Origin: Gemmatimonadota bacterium
Lineage (GTDB): Bacteria > JAAXHH01
Reading direction: 5' to 3'
Assembly (NCBI GenBank): GCA_009837395.1
Contig: VXTP01000001.1
Location: 1 to 57,051 of the forward strand
DNA length: 57,051 bases
Shown: positions 17,160-27,700 of the stretch, piece after piece
Layout of the letters: every line of letters begins with the position of its first letter
Position numbering within the stretch: position 1 is the stretch's first letter
The notes under the pieces: model-generated
Told to the model about the DNA's origin: nothing
The model's database searches: none
The model's input: the letters and a program-made list of their open reading frames with translations, nothing else
Program-made: the position numbers and the translations under genes

Positions 17160-18551
17160 TCACAACTCGGCGATATGCAGGACCAGGGGCATGAGGCGGC
17201 CGTCCCGCTCGACCTCCAGTTCGATGGAATCGCCCACCAGGCTGCCGTACAGCGCTTCCCGCGCTTCGGGGTAGCTGGCGACCACTTCCCCGTTGATCTT
17301 CCTGATCACGTCCATGACCAGGATGCCGGCCGCGTCCGCCGGGCTGTCCGGATCAATCTCGTTCACCAGCACGCCCTGTCGATTGACGATGTTCAGCTCC
17401 TGGGCCACGTATTCCGTGATGTCGATTACCGACAGGCCCGTCCATCCCCGTCTCGTGCCGCCGTACTGGATCAACTCGTCCGCAACGCGCCGGACCCGGT
17501 CGATGGGTATGGCGAAACCCACGCCCTCCGAGCCGCCGCTTTCGGACAGGATGAACGTGTTGATGCCAATGACCTCGCCGAAGGCATTGACCAGCGGACC
17601 GCCGCTGTTGCCGGGATTGATGGTCGCGTCGGTCTGGATCATGTCCCGGTAGACCGTCCGCGACCCCTGCTGCCGGCGGAAGTTCCGTCCCAGCGCGCTG
17701 ACCACGCCGACGGCCACGGCCGGCTGGGCGTCCTCCACGGCCAGGCCCAGCGGATTGCCAATGGTGATGGCCCACTCGCCGGTCATGATGTCGTCGGACC
17801 GGCCCAGCGCCGCCACCGGGAGGTCTACGCCTTGCACGTGGAGCACGGCCAGGTCCGACATGACGTCCACGCCCACCAGCGTGCAGGCCAGACTTCGGCC
17901 GTCGGTCAGCACGGCCCGGATCCGACCGGCGGTATAGTCGCCAAGCCGCACTACGTGGGCGTTGGTGACGATGTAGCCCGCTTCGTCGATAATTACGCCC
18001 GACCCCGTGTTCGGCTCTTCGCGGGTGTATAGCCGCGGCACCACGAAATGGCCGAAGAAGGGGTCGTCGAACATCGGGGAGAATCCGCGCCGCTGCATCT
18101 GGAACGTCGCGACGATGCTCACGACGGCCGGTCCCGCCCGTTCCACCGCGGATACGATGGAAGTGCGCCGGGACGTGGTGATCGCTTCGTTTGCGGCGAT
18201 CAGTCCCGCCTGCGAACGGCGGGAGTCCGCACGGGGATCCGCGAATCTGCCGGCCCCCGGCGCTCCGAAAGCATTGCTGCGCCCGGGCTGGCCGGACAGA
18301 CCAGGCTGGCCGGATTGACCATCCGATCCAGGCTGACCGGACGATGCCGGGCTTTCATGTATAGACGTTTGCGTTGAATTCGCGTTCCCAGCCGGCCCCC
18401 CGCCGAGCGTGCTAAGCGCTTCGGGATAGGCCACGACCAGGAAGACGATACCCAACAACGCGCCAACGAAGGCCGCCAGGATGTACCACACCGCCATCGG
18501 GGTCCGTCTGGCCTTCACGTAGCCCGTATGGCGTTCTCCCAAGTTCTGCAT
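17160..18551 (-). CDS. htrA: HtrA/Deg-type membrane-anchored serine protease with PDZ domain
   Basis: 463 residues. A hydrophobic segment at about 22-42 anchors the protein, followed by a low-complexity Gly/Pro/Gln/Ser linker (about 63-100) and a trypsin-like domain with H199 (VTNAHVV), D233 (MSDLAVL) and S316 (NPGNSGGPL). A PDZ domain occupies about residues 375-460. HtrA proteases degrade misfolded envelope proteins. It is first in the run that continues to psd and pssA, 8 bp apart, behind the promoter at 18697-18725. The linker contains slippage-like repeats of SGQPG. Confidence 0.95.
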   Translation of the reverse strand: MQNLGERHTGYVKARRTPMAVWYILAAFVGALLGIVFLVVAYPEALSTLGGGPAGNANSTQTSIHESPASSGQPGSDGQSGQPGLSGQPGRSNAFGAPGAGRFADPRADSRRSQAGLIAANEAITTSRRTSIVSAVERAGPAVVSIVATFQMQRRGFSPMFDDPFFGHFVVPRLYTREEPNTGSGVIIDEAGYIVTNAHVVRLGDYTAGRIRAVLTDGRSLACTLVGVDVMSDLAVLHVQGVDLPVAALGRSDDIMTGEWAITIGNPLGLAVEDAQPAVAVGVVSALGRNFRRQQGSRTVYRDMIQTDATINPGNSGGPLVNAFGEVIGINTFILSESGGSEGVGFAIPIDRVRRVADELIQYGGTRRGWTGLSVIDITEYVAQELNIVNRQGVLVNEIDPDSPADAAGILVMDVIRKINGEVVASYPEAREALYGSLVGDSIELEVERDGRLMPLVLHIAEL

Positions 18552-18696
18552 CGATCGGCACCGGGCATCCGCACCGCAACCATGCAGGGCTGAACAACGC
18601 TGATTTCAGTCGGAAATGCCTGGAAAAGTCGTGCGTCTGAATGACCCGGAAACACCATGCTCCAGTCGAGTTTCCGGCGCCTGAAACAGTTACCAC

Positions 18697-18725
18697 ATTA
18701 TATGCGCGGAGGGGCATGGAGTCAA
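18697..18725 (-). promoter_or_regulatory. Sigma-70-type promoter for the htrA-psd-pssA run
   Basis: On the minus strand TTGACT (18725-18720) is separated by 17 bp from a perfect TATAAT (18702-18697). Transcription would begin near 18690, giving a leader of about 140 nt before htrA. Confidence 0.75.
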
Positions 18726-18908
18726 TACCTTTTTCCGGAGTCCGGACCGCCGTCAACCACGCCGGGACGGTGCCGCAGACCGCGCCGCAACCGGCATGAC
18801 GGGCGGTATCCGAACCCGGCGGTTTATGGTATCCTAATCCGGCCCGGCAACGGTGGAATATCCACGGGGCGCAAAACAAAAAATCGCGAATTAACAAGGA
18901 TTTAACCT

Positions 18909-18923
18909 CGGGGAAACACTTGC
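18909..18923 (+). promoter_or_regulatory. Possible sigma-54 (-24/-12) promoter upstream of glnA
   Basis: GG at 18910-18911 and GC at 18922-18923 are ten bases apart, and the -12 part reads CTTGC. The -24 element departs from TGGCAC. It lies about 180 bp before glnA, a gene often under nitrogen control, but the match is weak. Confidence 0.25.
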
Positions 18924-19106
18924 GAAACAATGACCATGTACATTAGATTCGCTAGGTTGTTCCAGTGACTACGTGTACGAAGAGGTGCAAATCGACGAGG
19001 TGATCCGGTGGACCCGCCTGGTCCAGCCTGGACCCGCCTGGGTCTTTCCGGGTCCGGTTTCCCGGTCACCGATTCATCGTATAATCAACAGGGAGGAGCA
19101 ATACTC

Positions 19107-20522
19107 GTGACCCCAATTGACGTAATCGCATTTGCAAGGGACCAGGGCGCGGAAATGGTCGACTTCCGGTTCATCGACGTACCGGGAACCTGGCAGCATT
19201 TCTCGGCGCCGATCGAAACGCTGGAAGAAGATACGTTCGAGGAAGGCGTCGGGTTCGACGGTTCGAGCGTCCGTGGGTTCCAGACCATCGACAAGAGCGA
19301 CATGATCCTGATCCCGGATCCGCTGACGGCCAAGATCGATCCCTTCATGGAAGCGAAGACGCTGATCCTGGTCTGCAACGTCAAGGACCCGGTGACGCTC
19401 GAAATGTATACACGCGACCCGCGGTACGTCGCCCAGAAGGCCGAGGCCTACATGCAGTCCGTGGGCATCGCGGACACGGCCTACTTCGGTCCGGAAGCCG
19501 AGTTCTACATCTTCGACGACGTGCGGTTCGCCCAGAAGCCGAACGCCAGTTTCCACCGGGTCGACGCCAGCGAGGGCTGGTGGAACACGGGACGGGCCGA
19601 GAGCCCCAACCTCGGCAACAAGATTCCCTACAAACGCGGGTATTTCCCCGTGCCGCCGACCGACACCCACCAGGACCTGCGCACGCGCATGGTGCTGACG
19701 CTCCGGAGCATGGGCATCGAGTCGGAAGTTCACCACCACGAGGTAGGCACGGCGGGGCAGGCCGAGATCGACATCCGCTTCAACACGCTGCTGCGCATGT
19801 CAGACGACCTGCTCATGTACAAGTACATCGTCAAGAACGTCGCCCGGCAGGCTGGCAAGACGGTGACCTTTATGCCGAAGCCGATCTTCGAGGACAACGG
19901 TTCGGGCATGCACGTGCACCAGAGCCTCTGGAAGGAAGGCAAGAACCTCTTCTTCGAGGCCGGCACCTACGCCGATCTGAGCGACATGGCCCGGCACTAC
20001 ATCGGCGGCCTGCTCCATCACTGCGCCTCCGTGCTGGCCTTCGCCGCGCCGACGACGAACTCCTACCGGAGGCTAGTCCCCGGTTACGAAGCGCCGATCA
20101 ACCTGATCTACTCGCAGCGCAACAGAAGCGCCTGCGTGCGGATCCCCATGTATTCGAAGAGCGAGAAGGCCAAGCGGATCGAGTTCCGCACGCCGGATCC
20201 GGGCGCCAATCCCTACCTGGCGTTCACGGCCATGATGATGGCCGGTCTGGACGGTATCGAGAACCGGATCGAGCCGCCGGAACCAATCGACCTCGACCTC
20301 TACGATCTCGAACCAGAACAGGCCGCGGAAGTGTCCCACACGCCGCAGGACCTCGGCGAGGCGCTGGACGCCCTGGAGGACGATCACGAATACCTCCTCA
20401 AGGGCGACGTGTTCACGCCGGACCTGGTCGAGACCTATCTCGATTACAAGCGGGAGAACGAGCTGGACCAGATACGCCTGCGTCCGCACCCGTGGGAGTT
20501 CGGTCTCTACTACGACATCTAG
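19107..20522 (+). CDS. glnA: Glutamine synthetase, type I
   Basis: 471 residues from GTG at 19107, with GGGAGGAG 8 nt upstream; the length matches GSI. It forms glutamine from glutamate, ammonia and ATP as a cytoplasmic dodecamer. The GSI motifs are [11 protein letters not shown] (the beta-grasp loop), [20 protein letters not shown], the NRSACVRIP segment and [29 protein letters not shown] matches the region holding the adenylylated Tyr in GSI-beta enzymes, so regulation by adenylylation is plausible; the next gene is GlnE-like. A strong terminator follows. Confidence 0.97.
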   Translation: MTPIDVIAFARDQGAEMVDFRFIDVPGTWQHFSAPIETLEEDTFEEGVGFDGSSVRGFQTIDKSDMILIPDPLTAKIDPFMEAKTLILVCNVKDPVTLEMYTRDPRYVAQKAEAYMQSVGIADTAYFGPEAEFYIFDDVRFAQKPNASFHRVDASEGWWNTGRAESPNLGNKIPYKRGYFPVPPTDTHQDLRTRMVLTLRSMGIESEVHHHEVGTAGQAEIDIRFNTLLRMSDDLLMYKYIVKNVARQAGKTVTFMPKPIFEDNGSGMHVHQSLWKEGKNLFFEAGTYADLSDMARHYIGGLLHHCASVLAFAAPTTNSYRRLVPGYEAPINLIYSQRNRSACVRIPMYSKSEKAKRIEFRTPDPGANPYLAFTAMMMAGLDGIENRIEPPEPIDLDLYDLEPEQAAEVSHTPQDLGEALDALEDDHEYLLKGDVFTPDLVETYLDYKRENELDQIRLRPHPWEFGLYYDI

Positions 20523-20557
20523 TCCATGTCGCAGGGCAGTAGCGTTTCATCGTAACG

Positions 20558-20598
20558 CGCGCCTCCTCCGTTTCGACGCGGGGAGGCGCGGTCTTTTT
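20558..20598 (+). terminator. Rho-independent terminator between glnA and glnE-like gene
   Basis: CGCGCCTCC (20558-20566) pairs with GGAGGCGCG (20582-20590), with an inner CCG/CGG extension and one bulge. Five T follow at 20594-20598. The next gene starts only 21 bp later, leaving no room for a promoter in between, so the element may attenuate readthrough. Confidence 0.85.
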
Positions 20599-20619
20599 GA
20601 AGCCAGGCAGGTCACGACC

Positions 20620-22197
20620 ATGACGACCCTTTCATTTAACCGCGACGCGCTTTCCGCGCCGTTGCCGGCCGCCGTATCCGACCGACTGCGCGCCTCCGGA
20701 TTCGAGCAACCGGAAGACGCCTGGCGCATGCTGGGGCAGATCGATGCGCGGCTGACCCCGCTGGGCGCGGGCGCCCCGGAGCACCTCATGGCGGCGCTGA
20801 CCGAGGCGGCGGGCAGTTCCCTGCAACCCGACCGGGCCCTCATCAGCCTGCACGCGCTCCTTACGCGAAGCGACGAAGGGCAGGTCCCGGCCCTGCTGGA
20901 CCTGCTGGCAGCACCGTCCGAGTCCCGGGACGCGCTGCTCACGATCCTATCGGCCAGCCCGTACCTCACCACGACACTCGTCCAGGACGTGGGATTCCTG
21001 CTCGATACTTTCGCGGGCGATGCGTGGCGCACGCTGCAGCCGGCGGAGGAACTGGACGCGGTACTGACCGGCATGCTCGACGGCGTTTCGACGCCGGACG
21101 AGGCCATGAAGCCCCTGCGCACGTTCAAGCAGCAGGCCTACCTGCGCATCGCCGTGTGCGACCTGATGCGGCAGTCCGGTACGCCGGCGGTCCTGGAACG
21201 GCTCACGGACGTGGCCGACCTCTGCCTCCAGGCCGCCCACGACGTGTGCGGCGCGAAACTGCAGGTCCGTCACGGACGGCCGATGCTCGAGGGATCGAAA
21301 CCGAGTGGCTTCGCCGTCATCGGCATGGGGAAGCTGGGGGGGCGGGACCTGAACTTCAGCTCCGACATCGACCTGCTCTATGTCTACGACGTCACGAACG
21401 GGCGTACCGAGAAGGACGGGACCTCCACCTACGAGTACTACCCGAAACTCGCCCGGGCCATCACCGACCTTATCAGCCGGCTCACGCCGGACGGCCAGGT
21501 TTTTCGGGTCGACCTGCGCCTGCGGCCGGAGGGGCGGGCCGGCGACATCGCAAACTCGATCGAAGGCTACCGCTGGCACTACGAGATCCAGGGACAGGCC
21601 TGGCAGCGCCAGGCGCTCCTGAAGGCCCGGCACTCGGCAGGGAGCAGGGAGGTCGGCGAACGGTTCCTCGACACGATCCAGCCCTTCGTGTTCTATCCTG
21701 CCCTCGACCAGCCGTTGATCCTGGAAGATATCAACCACATGCGGGAACGCATCGCGAAGGCGTTGATCGAACGGGGCAGCGGCGACTACCACGTCAAGCT
21801 GGGGAAGGGCGGCATCCGGGAGATCGAGTTCATCGCCCAGGGATTCCAGCTGGTGTACGGCGGGTTCCAGGGCTGGCCCTGGGAACGGGGCACCCGCCGG
21901 ATGCTGGCCGATCTCGCGGAAAAGGGGTACCTGTCGGATGCCGAGGCGTCCGACCTGGACGAAGCCTATCTCTTCCTGCGGGACCTGGAGAACCGCATCC
22001 AGATGACCTCGGGCCACCAGACCCACGAGATCCCCCGGGAACACGGCGCCCAGGCCGTCCTGGCCGGCATGATGGGGCTGTCCGGACCTACCCCCCAGGA
22101 ACGGCAGGCCGGACCCGGACGAATGCTCGAAGCCTACGGGAAGCACACCGCCCGCGTCCACCAGATCTACGACCGGGTCTTCCATTCGGCGATGTGA
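20620..22197 (+). CDS. glnE: Single-domain GlnE-type nucleotidyltransferase (glutamine synthetase adenylyl transfer/removal)
   Basis: 525 residues, about half of a standard GlnE (near 950), with one nucleotidyltransferase domain and one helical domain. GMGKLGGRDLNFSSDIDLLYVYD, around residues 231-253, carries the catalytic Asp pair, and RVDLRLRPEGRAGD supplies the third. The LNFSSDIDL version resembles the N-terminal, adenylyl-removing half of the Escherichia coli enzyme more than the C-terminal adenylylating half. It follows glnA by 97 bp. The start is ATG at 20620 with a modest AGGCAGG upstream. It could be a pure deadenylylase or could do both jobs. No second half is in the window. Confidence 0.85.
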   Translation: MTTLSFNRDALSAPLPAAVSDRLRASGFEQPEDAWRMLGQIDARLTPLGAGAPEHLMAALTEAAGSSLQPDRALISLHALLTRSDEGQVPALLDLLAAPSESRDALLTILSASPYLTTTLVQDVGFLLDTFAGDAWRTLQPAEELDAVLTGMLDGVSTPDEAMKPLRTFKQQAYLRIAVCDLMRQSGTPAVLERLTDVADLCLQAAHDVCGAKLQVRHGRPMLEGSKPSGFAVIGMGKLGGRDLNFSSDIDLLYVYDVTNGRTEKDGTSTYEYYPKLARAITDLISRLTPDGQVFRVDLRLRPEGRAGDIANSIEGYRWHYEIQGQAWQRQALLKARHSAGSREVGERFLDTIQPFVFYPALDQPLILEDINHMRERIAKALIERGSGDYHVKLGKGGIREIEFIAQGFQLVYGGFQGWPWERGTRRMLADLAEKGYLSDAEASDLDEAYLFLRDLENRIQMTSGHQTHEIPREHGAQAVLAGMMGLSGPTPQERQAGPGRMLEAYGKHTARVHQIYDRVFHSAM

Positions 22198-22269
22198 CAG
22201 CACGATCGCCCGGCCATTCAAAAAACCTACCAGAATAACCTCGTCGCCGGTGCTTATGGGTGAATGCCT

Positions 22270-24516
22270 ATGAGCGACACCAATCTCTCTTCACTGGTCG
22301 TCCGTGCCCAGACCGGCGACCGCGCGGCCTACGACGATATCGTCCTCCGGTTTCAGGACATGGCGGTAGGTTACGCCTCCGCACTGCTGGGCGATTTCCA
22401 CCTGGCAGAAGACGCCGCGCAGGAGGCCTTTGTCGGCGCCTGGACCGAACTGCCGCGCCTGCACAAACCGGCGGCATTCCCCGGATGGTTCAAGCGAATC
22501 GTCTTCATGCGCTGCAGCCGCGTATTGCGCAAGCGGCAAACCGTGGCCATTGAGCACGCCGCGGCAATCGAACACGCGGCGGCGGAATCGCTCGCGGGAA
22601 GCGATCCGGTGGAGGAACTGGAATCGCGCGACGAGAAAGCAAGGGTCATGGGCGCGATCGGGCGGTTGCCCGACGAAGAGCGCATGGCGACGTTGCTCTA
22701 TTACATTTCGACTTATACACACCGGGAAGTCGGCTCGTTTCTGGGCCTGTCGGCGTCGACGGTCAACAACCGGCTGCGCTCTGCCCGTAAACGGCTACGA
22801 AAGGAGATGCTGAAAATGGCTGAAAGGGAAATACCCGGACAGGCACCCTCGCGCGACGATCGCTTCGCGCAACGGATCGCAAGTCTGCTCCAGCCCGATG
22901 ACCTGAAGACCGAACGCTACCAGTATGGGATTGAAGCCGTGGACGGCCACCAGGCCTGGGCGCTATTCTGCGCCAGCGGGGCCGGCGACCTGGCGCGCGT
23001 CAGCGCGATGCTGGACCGTGACCCCCGGCTGGTCAATGCCCAGTACTGGTACCAGTTTCCCATCCACATGGCGGTGCGCGAGGGCCATGCCGAGGTGGTC
23101 CAACTGCTGTTGCAGGCCGGTGCCGACCCGGGCCAGTCGCGATATACGTACAATTCGTGGGACAAGCTGCTGGACATCTCGCAGGAGCGCGGCTTCAACA
23201 GCGTACAGGCGCTGCTCGAGGCGGCGATGCGGGAACGATTCGGGTACGATCCAGCTTTCGAGGAGCTGGAGGACGCGATAAAAAGCCGTGACCAGGCGCG
23301 TGTGGAGGCGGTGCTGGCCGCCCGGTCCGACTTGATACACGCATCAGACGCATTGGGCAACGGCCCCCTGCACTGGGCGGTGATCACGCGGCAGAACGAC
23401 CTGGTGGATATCTTCGTAGCTAGGGGCGCCAGCCTGGAAGCCCGTCGCGCCGACGGCCAGACCCCATTGCTGGTCTCACTCAACGGGGACTACTGGTTCC
23501 GATCGCGCGATCTGCCGGCGGAGGCCCCGAAAGACACCTGGGTCATCACCCGGCACCTTCTCGCCTGCGGCGCGGAATACGCTCTGAGCGTCGCCTGTGC
23601 GGCCGGTGATGAAGAACGGGTCGATGCGGTACTGGCGTCCAACCCGGTCCTGGCCCGCACCCTGGATCACTGCAGACGCAGTCCGCTTGCCTATGCCGCC
23701 GGCAGGGGACACACACAGATCGTCGAGAAACTGCTGGACCTGGGTGCCGACCCCAACCTGCCGGAAGAAAACGCACCGCGCGGCGGGGCACTATTCGGCG
23801 CCTGCTCGGGCAACCACATTGTGACGGCGAAACTGCTGCTCGAACGCGGTGCCGATCCAAACGCCGAGGTGGACTCATCCGGATCTTGTTTGACTACTGT
23901 CGAGTACAATCATGGCACAGACGGCCATCGGATGCAGGCCATGTTGCACGAGTATGGCGCCGTGACGCCGCCCTTTGCCATGGTGGACGATTCGGAACTG
24001 GAACGGGCCGTGCGCGAGGGAGGAGCCGTAGTTTCGCATCCGCAGTTTCTGCATGAGTTAATGGGACGGAACAATGCCGAACTCATCAACGTCTTTCTGG
24101 ATTCCACGCCGGACGTCGGCGATCTTTTCCGCCTGACGGATATCTGGGGCGGCAACTACCCTTCGGATCCCAATACGATCCGGGCCCTGGCCAGCCACGG
24201 CCTCGACCTGTGCCGCGCCAACTGGATCGGACGCACCTTCCTGCATGGCTGTGCGGAGAAAGGCGATGTCGAAGCCGCCCGTGTATTCCTGGAACTCGGG
24301 GCCGACATCGATGCCATCGAGCTCGAATACGGGGGAACGCCCCTGGCGGCAGCGGCGCGCAGCGGGAAGGCGGAAATGGTGCGTTTCCTGCTTGACCAGG
24401 GCGCCGATCCGAACGCACCGGCCGAGTCGGTCTGGGCCCAACCGCTCTACTGGGCGGAGAAGGAAGGCCACGGGAAGGTGGTGGCTTTGCTGCGGGATCG
24501 CATGAACGGTGGCTAG
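22270..24516 (+). CDS. ECF-type sigma factor fused to a C-terminal ankyrin-repeat domain
   Basis: 748 residues from ATG at 22270 (GGGTGA 6 nt upstream; an in-frame ATG at 22264 is possible). Residues about 8-80 form sigma region 2 (AYDDIVLRFQDMAVGYASAL, EDAAQEAFVGAW, AFPGWFKRIVF). Residues about 122-178 form region 4 (GRLPDEERMATLLYYI, then SASTVNNRLRSARKRLRKEM, a DNA-recognition helix). From about 215 to the end are multiple ankyrin units (PIHMAVREGHAEVVQLLLQAGADP; PLAYAAGRGHTQIVEKLLDLGADPN; PLAAAARSGKAEMVRFLLDQGADPN). There is no signal peptide or membrane segment and no adjacent anti-sigma gene. The ankyrin part probably controls the sigma part by protein binding. A duplicated AIEHAA lies in the linker. 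Confidence 0.93.
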   Translation: MSDTNLSSLVVRAQTGDRAAYDDIVLRFQDMAVGYASALLGDFHLAEDAAQEAFVGAWTELPRLHKPAAFPGWFKRIVFMRCSRVLRKRQTVAIEHAAAIEHAAAESLAGSDPVEELESRDEKARVMGAIGRLPDEERMATLLYYISTYTHREVGSFLGLSASTVNNRLRSARKRLRKEMLKMAEREIPGQAPSRDDRFAQRIASLLQPDDLKTERYQYGIEAVDGHQAWALFCASGAGDLARVSAMLDRDPRLVNAQYWYQFPIHMAVREGHAEVVQLLLQAGADPGQSRYTYNSWDKLLDISQERGFNSVQALLEAAMRERFGYDPAFEELEDAIKSRDQARVEAVLAARSDLIHASDALGNGPLHWAVITRQNDLVDIFVARGASLEARRADGQTPLLVSLNGDYWFRSRDLPAEAPKDTWVITRHLLACGAEYALSVACAAGDEERVDAVLASNPVLARTLDHCRRSPLAYAAGRGHTQIVEKLLDLGADPNLPEENAPRGGALFGACSGNHIVTAKLLLERGADPNAEVDSSGSCLTTVEYNHGTDGHRMQAMLHEYGAVTPPFAMVDDSELERAVREGGAVVSHPQFLHELMGRNNAELINVFLDSTPDVGDLFRLTDIWGGNYPSDPNTIRALASHGLDLCRANWIGRTFLHGCAEKGDVEAARVFLELGADIDAIELEYGGTPLAAAARSGKAEMVRFLLDQGADPNAPAESVWAQPLYWAEKEGHGKVVALLRDRMNGG

Positions 24517-24589
24517 ACCGGGACGGCTTGCGGCGAACAGCGCGCTCTATGTTTCTTTCCGAGTGTGACGTAAAACCAGAACGAAAAAA

Positions 24590-24627
24590 ACGCCCGCCCC
24601 TGGTTTGATTGTTCCAGGGACGGGCGT
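24590..24627. terminator. Bidirectional terminator between sigma-ankyrin gene and RND operon
   Basis: ACGCCCG-C-CCCTGG (24590-24603) pairs with CCAGGG-A-CGGGCGT (24614-24627) with one mismatch and a 10-nt loop. Seven A precede it (24584-24590), giving a U-tract for leftward transcripts of the RND operon. A T-rich TCTTGTTCT follows for rightward transcripts. Confidence 0.88.
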
Positions 24628-24701
24628 TCTTGTTCTAACCTCGTGCCGAGCGCGCTGCCATGCCGGCCCATCGGGCCAGGCTGCGCGCTACCCTATCACG
24701 C

Positions 24702-27700
24702 TTACGCCCAGGCCCGCTTGACGCTCGAAGTGACCCAGTTGCTCAGGTCTTCGAAGATGGTGTAGACCGTCGGCAGCAGGATGAGCGTCAGGATGCCGGA
24801 GGTGGTCAGGCCGCCTACCAGGGCCAGGCTCACCGGGCCCCACTGGTTTGCGCCACGGTCTTCCACGGGACCGAAGAACTCGGGGAAGAAGAGGGGGGCC
24901 ACCATGGGCAGCAGGCCGAAGATGGTCGTCAGCGACGTCATCAGGATCGGCCGTAGCCGGTGCCGGCCGCCCAGGAGCAGGGCCTCCGTACGGGTCATCC
25001 CCTCCCGGCGCAAATGGTTCACGTGGTCGATGAGCACAATGGCATTGTTGACCGCCAGCCCGGACAGGACGATGACACCGAGGTACGAGTTCGTGTTCAG
25101 CGTCGTCCCCGACAGGTAGAACACGATGAAGGCGCCCACCAGTCCGCAGAGCACCGACAACAGGATCGTGAAGGGCTGGATGAAGGACTCCGATATGGCC
25201 GCCATGATCAGGTAGATGAGGACCACGGACAGCATGATGGCGAAGAGGAACTCGCCCTGGGATTCCCGCATCATGTTCCAGTTCCGGCCCATGCTCCACG
25301 AATAGCCCGGCGGCAGTTCCATGTTTTCCATCATCTCCGTCACCTGGGTGTTAATGGCACGTGTGCCCGGTCCCGTCGTGTTGCCGCCCACTTCCACCTG
25401 CGATTCCCGATCCTTCCGCTCGATGGCGTCGGGTCCTTTCTGCTTGGTAAAACTGGCCAGGTTCCCCACGGGGATCATGCCGCCTTCGGCCCGCTCGAAC
25501 GTCATGTTCTGGAGCTTCTGCATGCTCGCGCGGTCCGCTTCCTCGAGTTGCAGCAGGATGTCCACCTCGCGGTCGTCGGCCTTGAACTTGCCCCGCGCCC
25601 GGCTGCTCAGCGCCGCCTGCACCGTACGGGCTGCCTGTCTCGGCGAAATCCCGTACGTCTGCGCCACGGCACGGTCGACCTGTACCTGGATCTCTTCGTC
25701 GCCCCGCTCCAGGCTCGTATCCACGTCCTTGAGGCCCGGGATGACCTCCATCCGGTTCCGGATATCCTCGGCGATATTGGAAAGCACCGCCATGTTGTCG
25801 CCCTTCAGCTCGACGTCCACACCCGATTGCCCGCCGCCGTAACGCCGCATGCGGCCGGGTCTCCACTGTACGCCGGCGATTTCAGGCAGCGCGCTGGTGA
25901 TCCGGGTCTGAAGCTGCGTGGCCGACTCCTGCCGTTCCTCCGGCGGGGTCAGCACGATGCGGATATTGGCCCGGCGCAGGCTGCCATAGGACGAGATGGA
26001 CTCGATGTGAAAGTCCTCCTTGCGGTCCAGCAGGAGCGTCTCCACGTCCGTGAAGACGGCCTTGACGTCCTCGATACTGTAGCTGCTCGGTAGGTCCGCG
26101 GCGATCGCGATGTCCCGCGTCGGCGCCATGGGCTGAAACTCCGTCTCGATGTTCTGGTACAGCCAGTAGCTGCCGTAGAGAATCGCGGCGAAGGAGACGA
26201 CCGTGACGAACCGGTGCTTGAGGTTCCAGGCCAGGACCGACGTGTACAGACCCGACAGCCTCGCGAAGAACGCCGAGGGCTTGCCCAGCGGCCGGTTGAA
26301 CAATCTCGACGAGACCAGTGGAATGAGCGTCAGCGCGATGAAGACGGCCGCCACCATGACGATGCAGAAGGTGACGACGAAGTCCTTCATGAAGAGCATG
26401 AACCGGCTGCCGCCGCCCAGGAAGACCAGGGGCATGAACACGCAGAGAGTCGTCGCCGTGGCCGCGATGATGGCCATGGTCACCTCGCGGGTGCCCACGA
26501 CGGCCGCGATCCGCGCCGGCAGGTTGCCCTCCTGGCGATGGCGGTAGATGCTTTCGAGCACCACCACGGCGGCGTCCACGAGCATGCCCACCGCCAGCAT
26601 CAGGCCCATGAGCGAGATCAGGTTGATGGAAACCGTGGACCCGGCGCCCTGGCGCAGCAGGTACATGAAAGTGAAGGTGCAGATGATCGAAATGGGGATC
26701 GCCAGGCTGATGATCAAGGTGCTCCGCACGTTCCGCAGGAAGAGGAACAGCACGATGACGGCCAGCATGCCGCCCAGCAGTCCCGTGTTCCGCAGGTCCG
26801 AAAGCCGGTCCCGGATGCTCTGCGACTGGTCGAAGAAGACCCGCGTTTCCAGGTCCGCGAACTGGGGCTGCGTCTGGAGTTCATCCAGCACGAGCTGGGT
26901 GCGCTGCGCCACATCCACGATGTTGGCCGTGGACGTCTTGTACACCCGGATCGTGACCGCGTCGACCCCGTTCAGCCGCTGGAAACTGTTGTCTTCCGGG
27001 TAGTCGAAGGTCACCTCCGCCACGTCGCGGAGCGACAGGGTCGTGCCTGGTATGGGCAGGTTCGCCACCTCTTCGGCGGCCCGATATTCGTTCACGGAGC
27101 GCACCGAGTACTTCTTTCCGCCCTCGGTGACGGTCCCGGCCGTCAGGGTGACGTTGTTCTGCGTCAGGGTCTGGCTGAGATTGAACAGATCGAGGTTGTG
27201 GGACTGCAGCTTCTCGCTGTCCACGTGCACGAGCAGCTGCTTGTCGATCATCCCGCTGATTTCCACGTTCGCCACGCCGTCCACGCGCTGGATGCGCGGC
27301 TGGATCACCTTGGTAACGATGTTGTAGAACTCGGCGGGGTCCCCGCCCCATGCGACGCTGAAGTTGTAGATGGGCATATCGTTCGGGTTCCAGCGACGGA
27401 TGCGGATGCGTTCCACGTCGGCGGGCAGCTCGCCCCGGACCTGGTCGATCCGGTCCCGGACCTCCATGGCCGCCATGTTCATGTCCGTCCCGGTCTCGAA
27501 CTCGATGCGGACCCGCGCGTTGTCGTCACTGGAATTGGACTCCATGCTCTTCATGTTGCTGAGCGTCCCGAAGGCGTCCTCCAGCGGCCGTGTGATCAGC
27601 CGTTCCACTTCTTCGGGCGACGAGGAAGGATACGGCACGCTGACGTTCAGGGACGGGAAGGACATGTCCGGCAAGAACATCAGCGGCAGTCTGGTATAGG

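Larger units (their letters stand above)
18552..19106. other. Divergent intergenic region between htrA and glnA
   Basis: 555 bp. It holds a strong minus-strand sigma-70-type promoter (18697-18725), a weak -24/-12 element (18909-18923) and, near glnA, a short tandem repeat of TGGACCCGCCTGG (about 19010-19045). No RNA gene or convincing ORF is seen. Confidence 0.5.
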
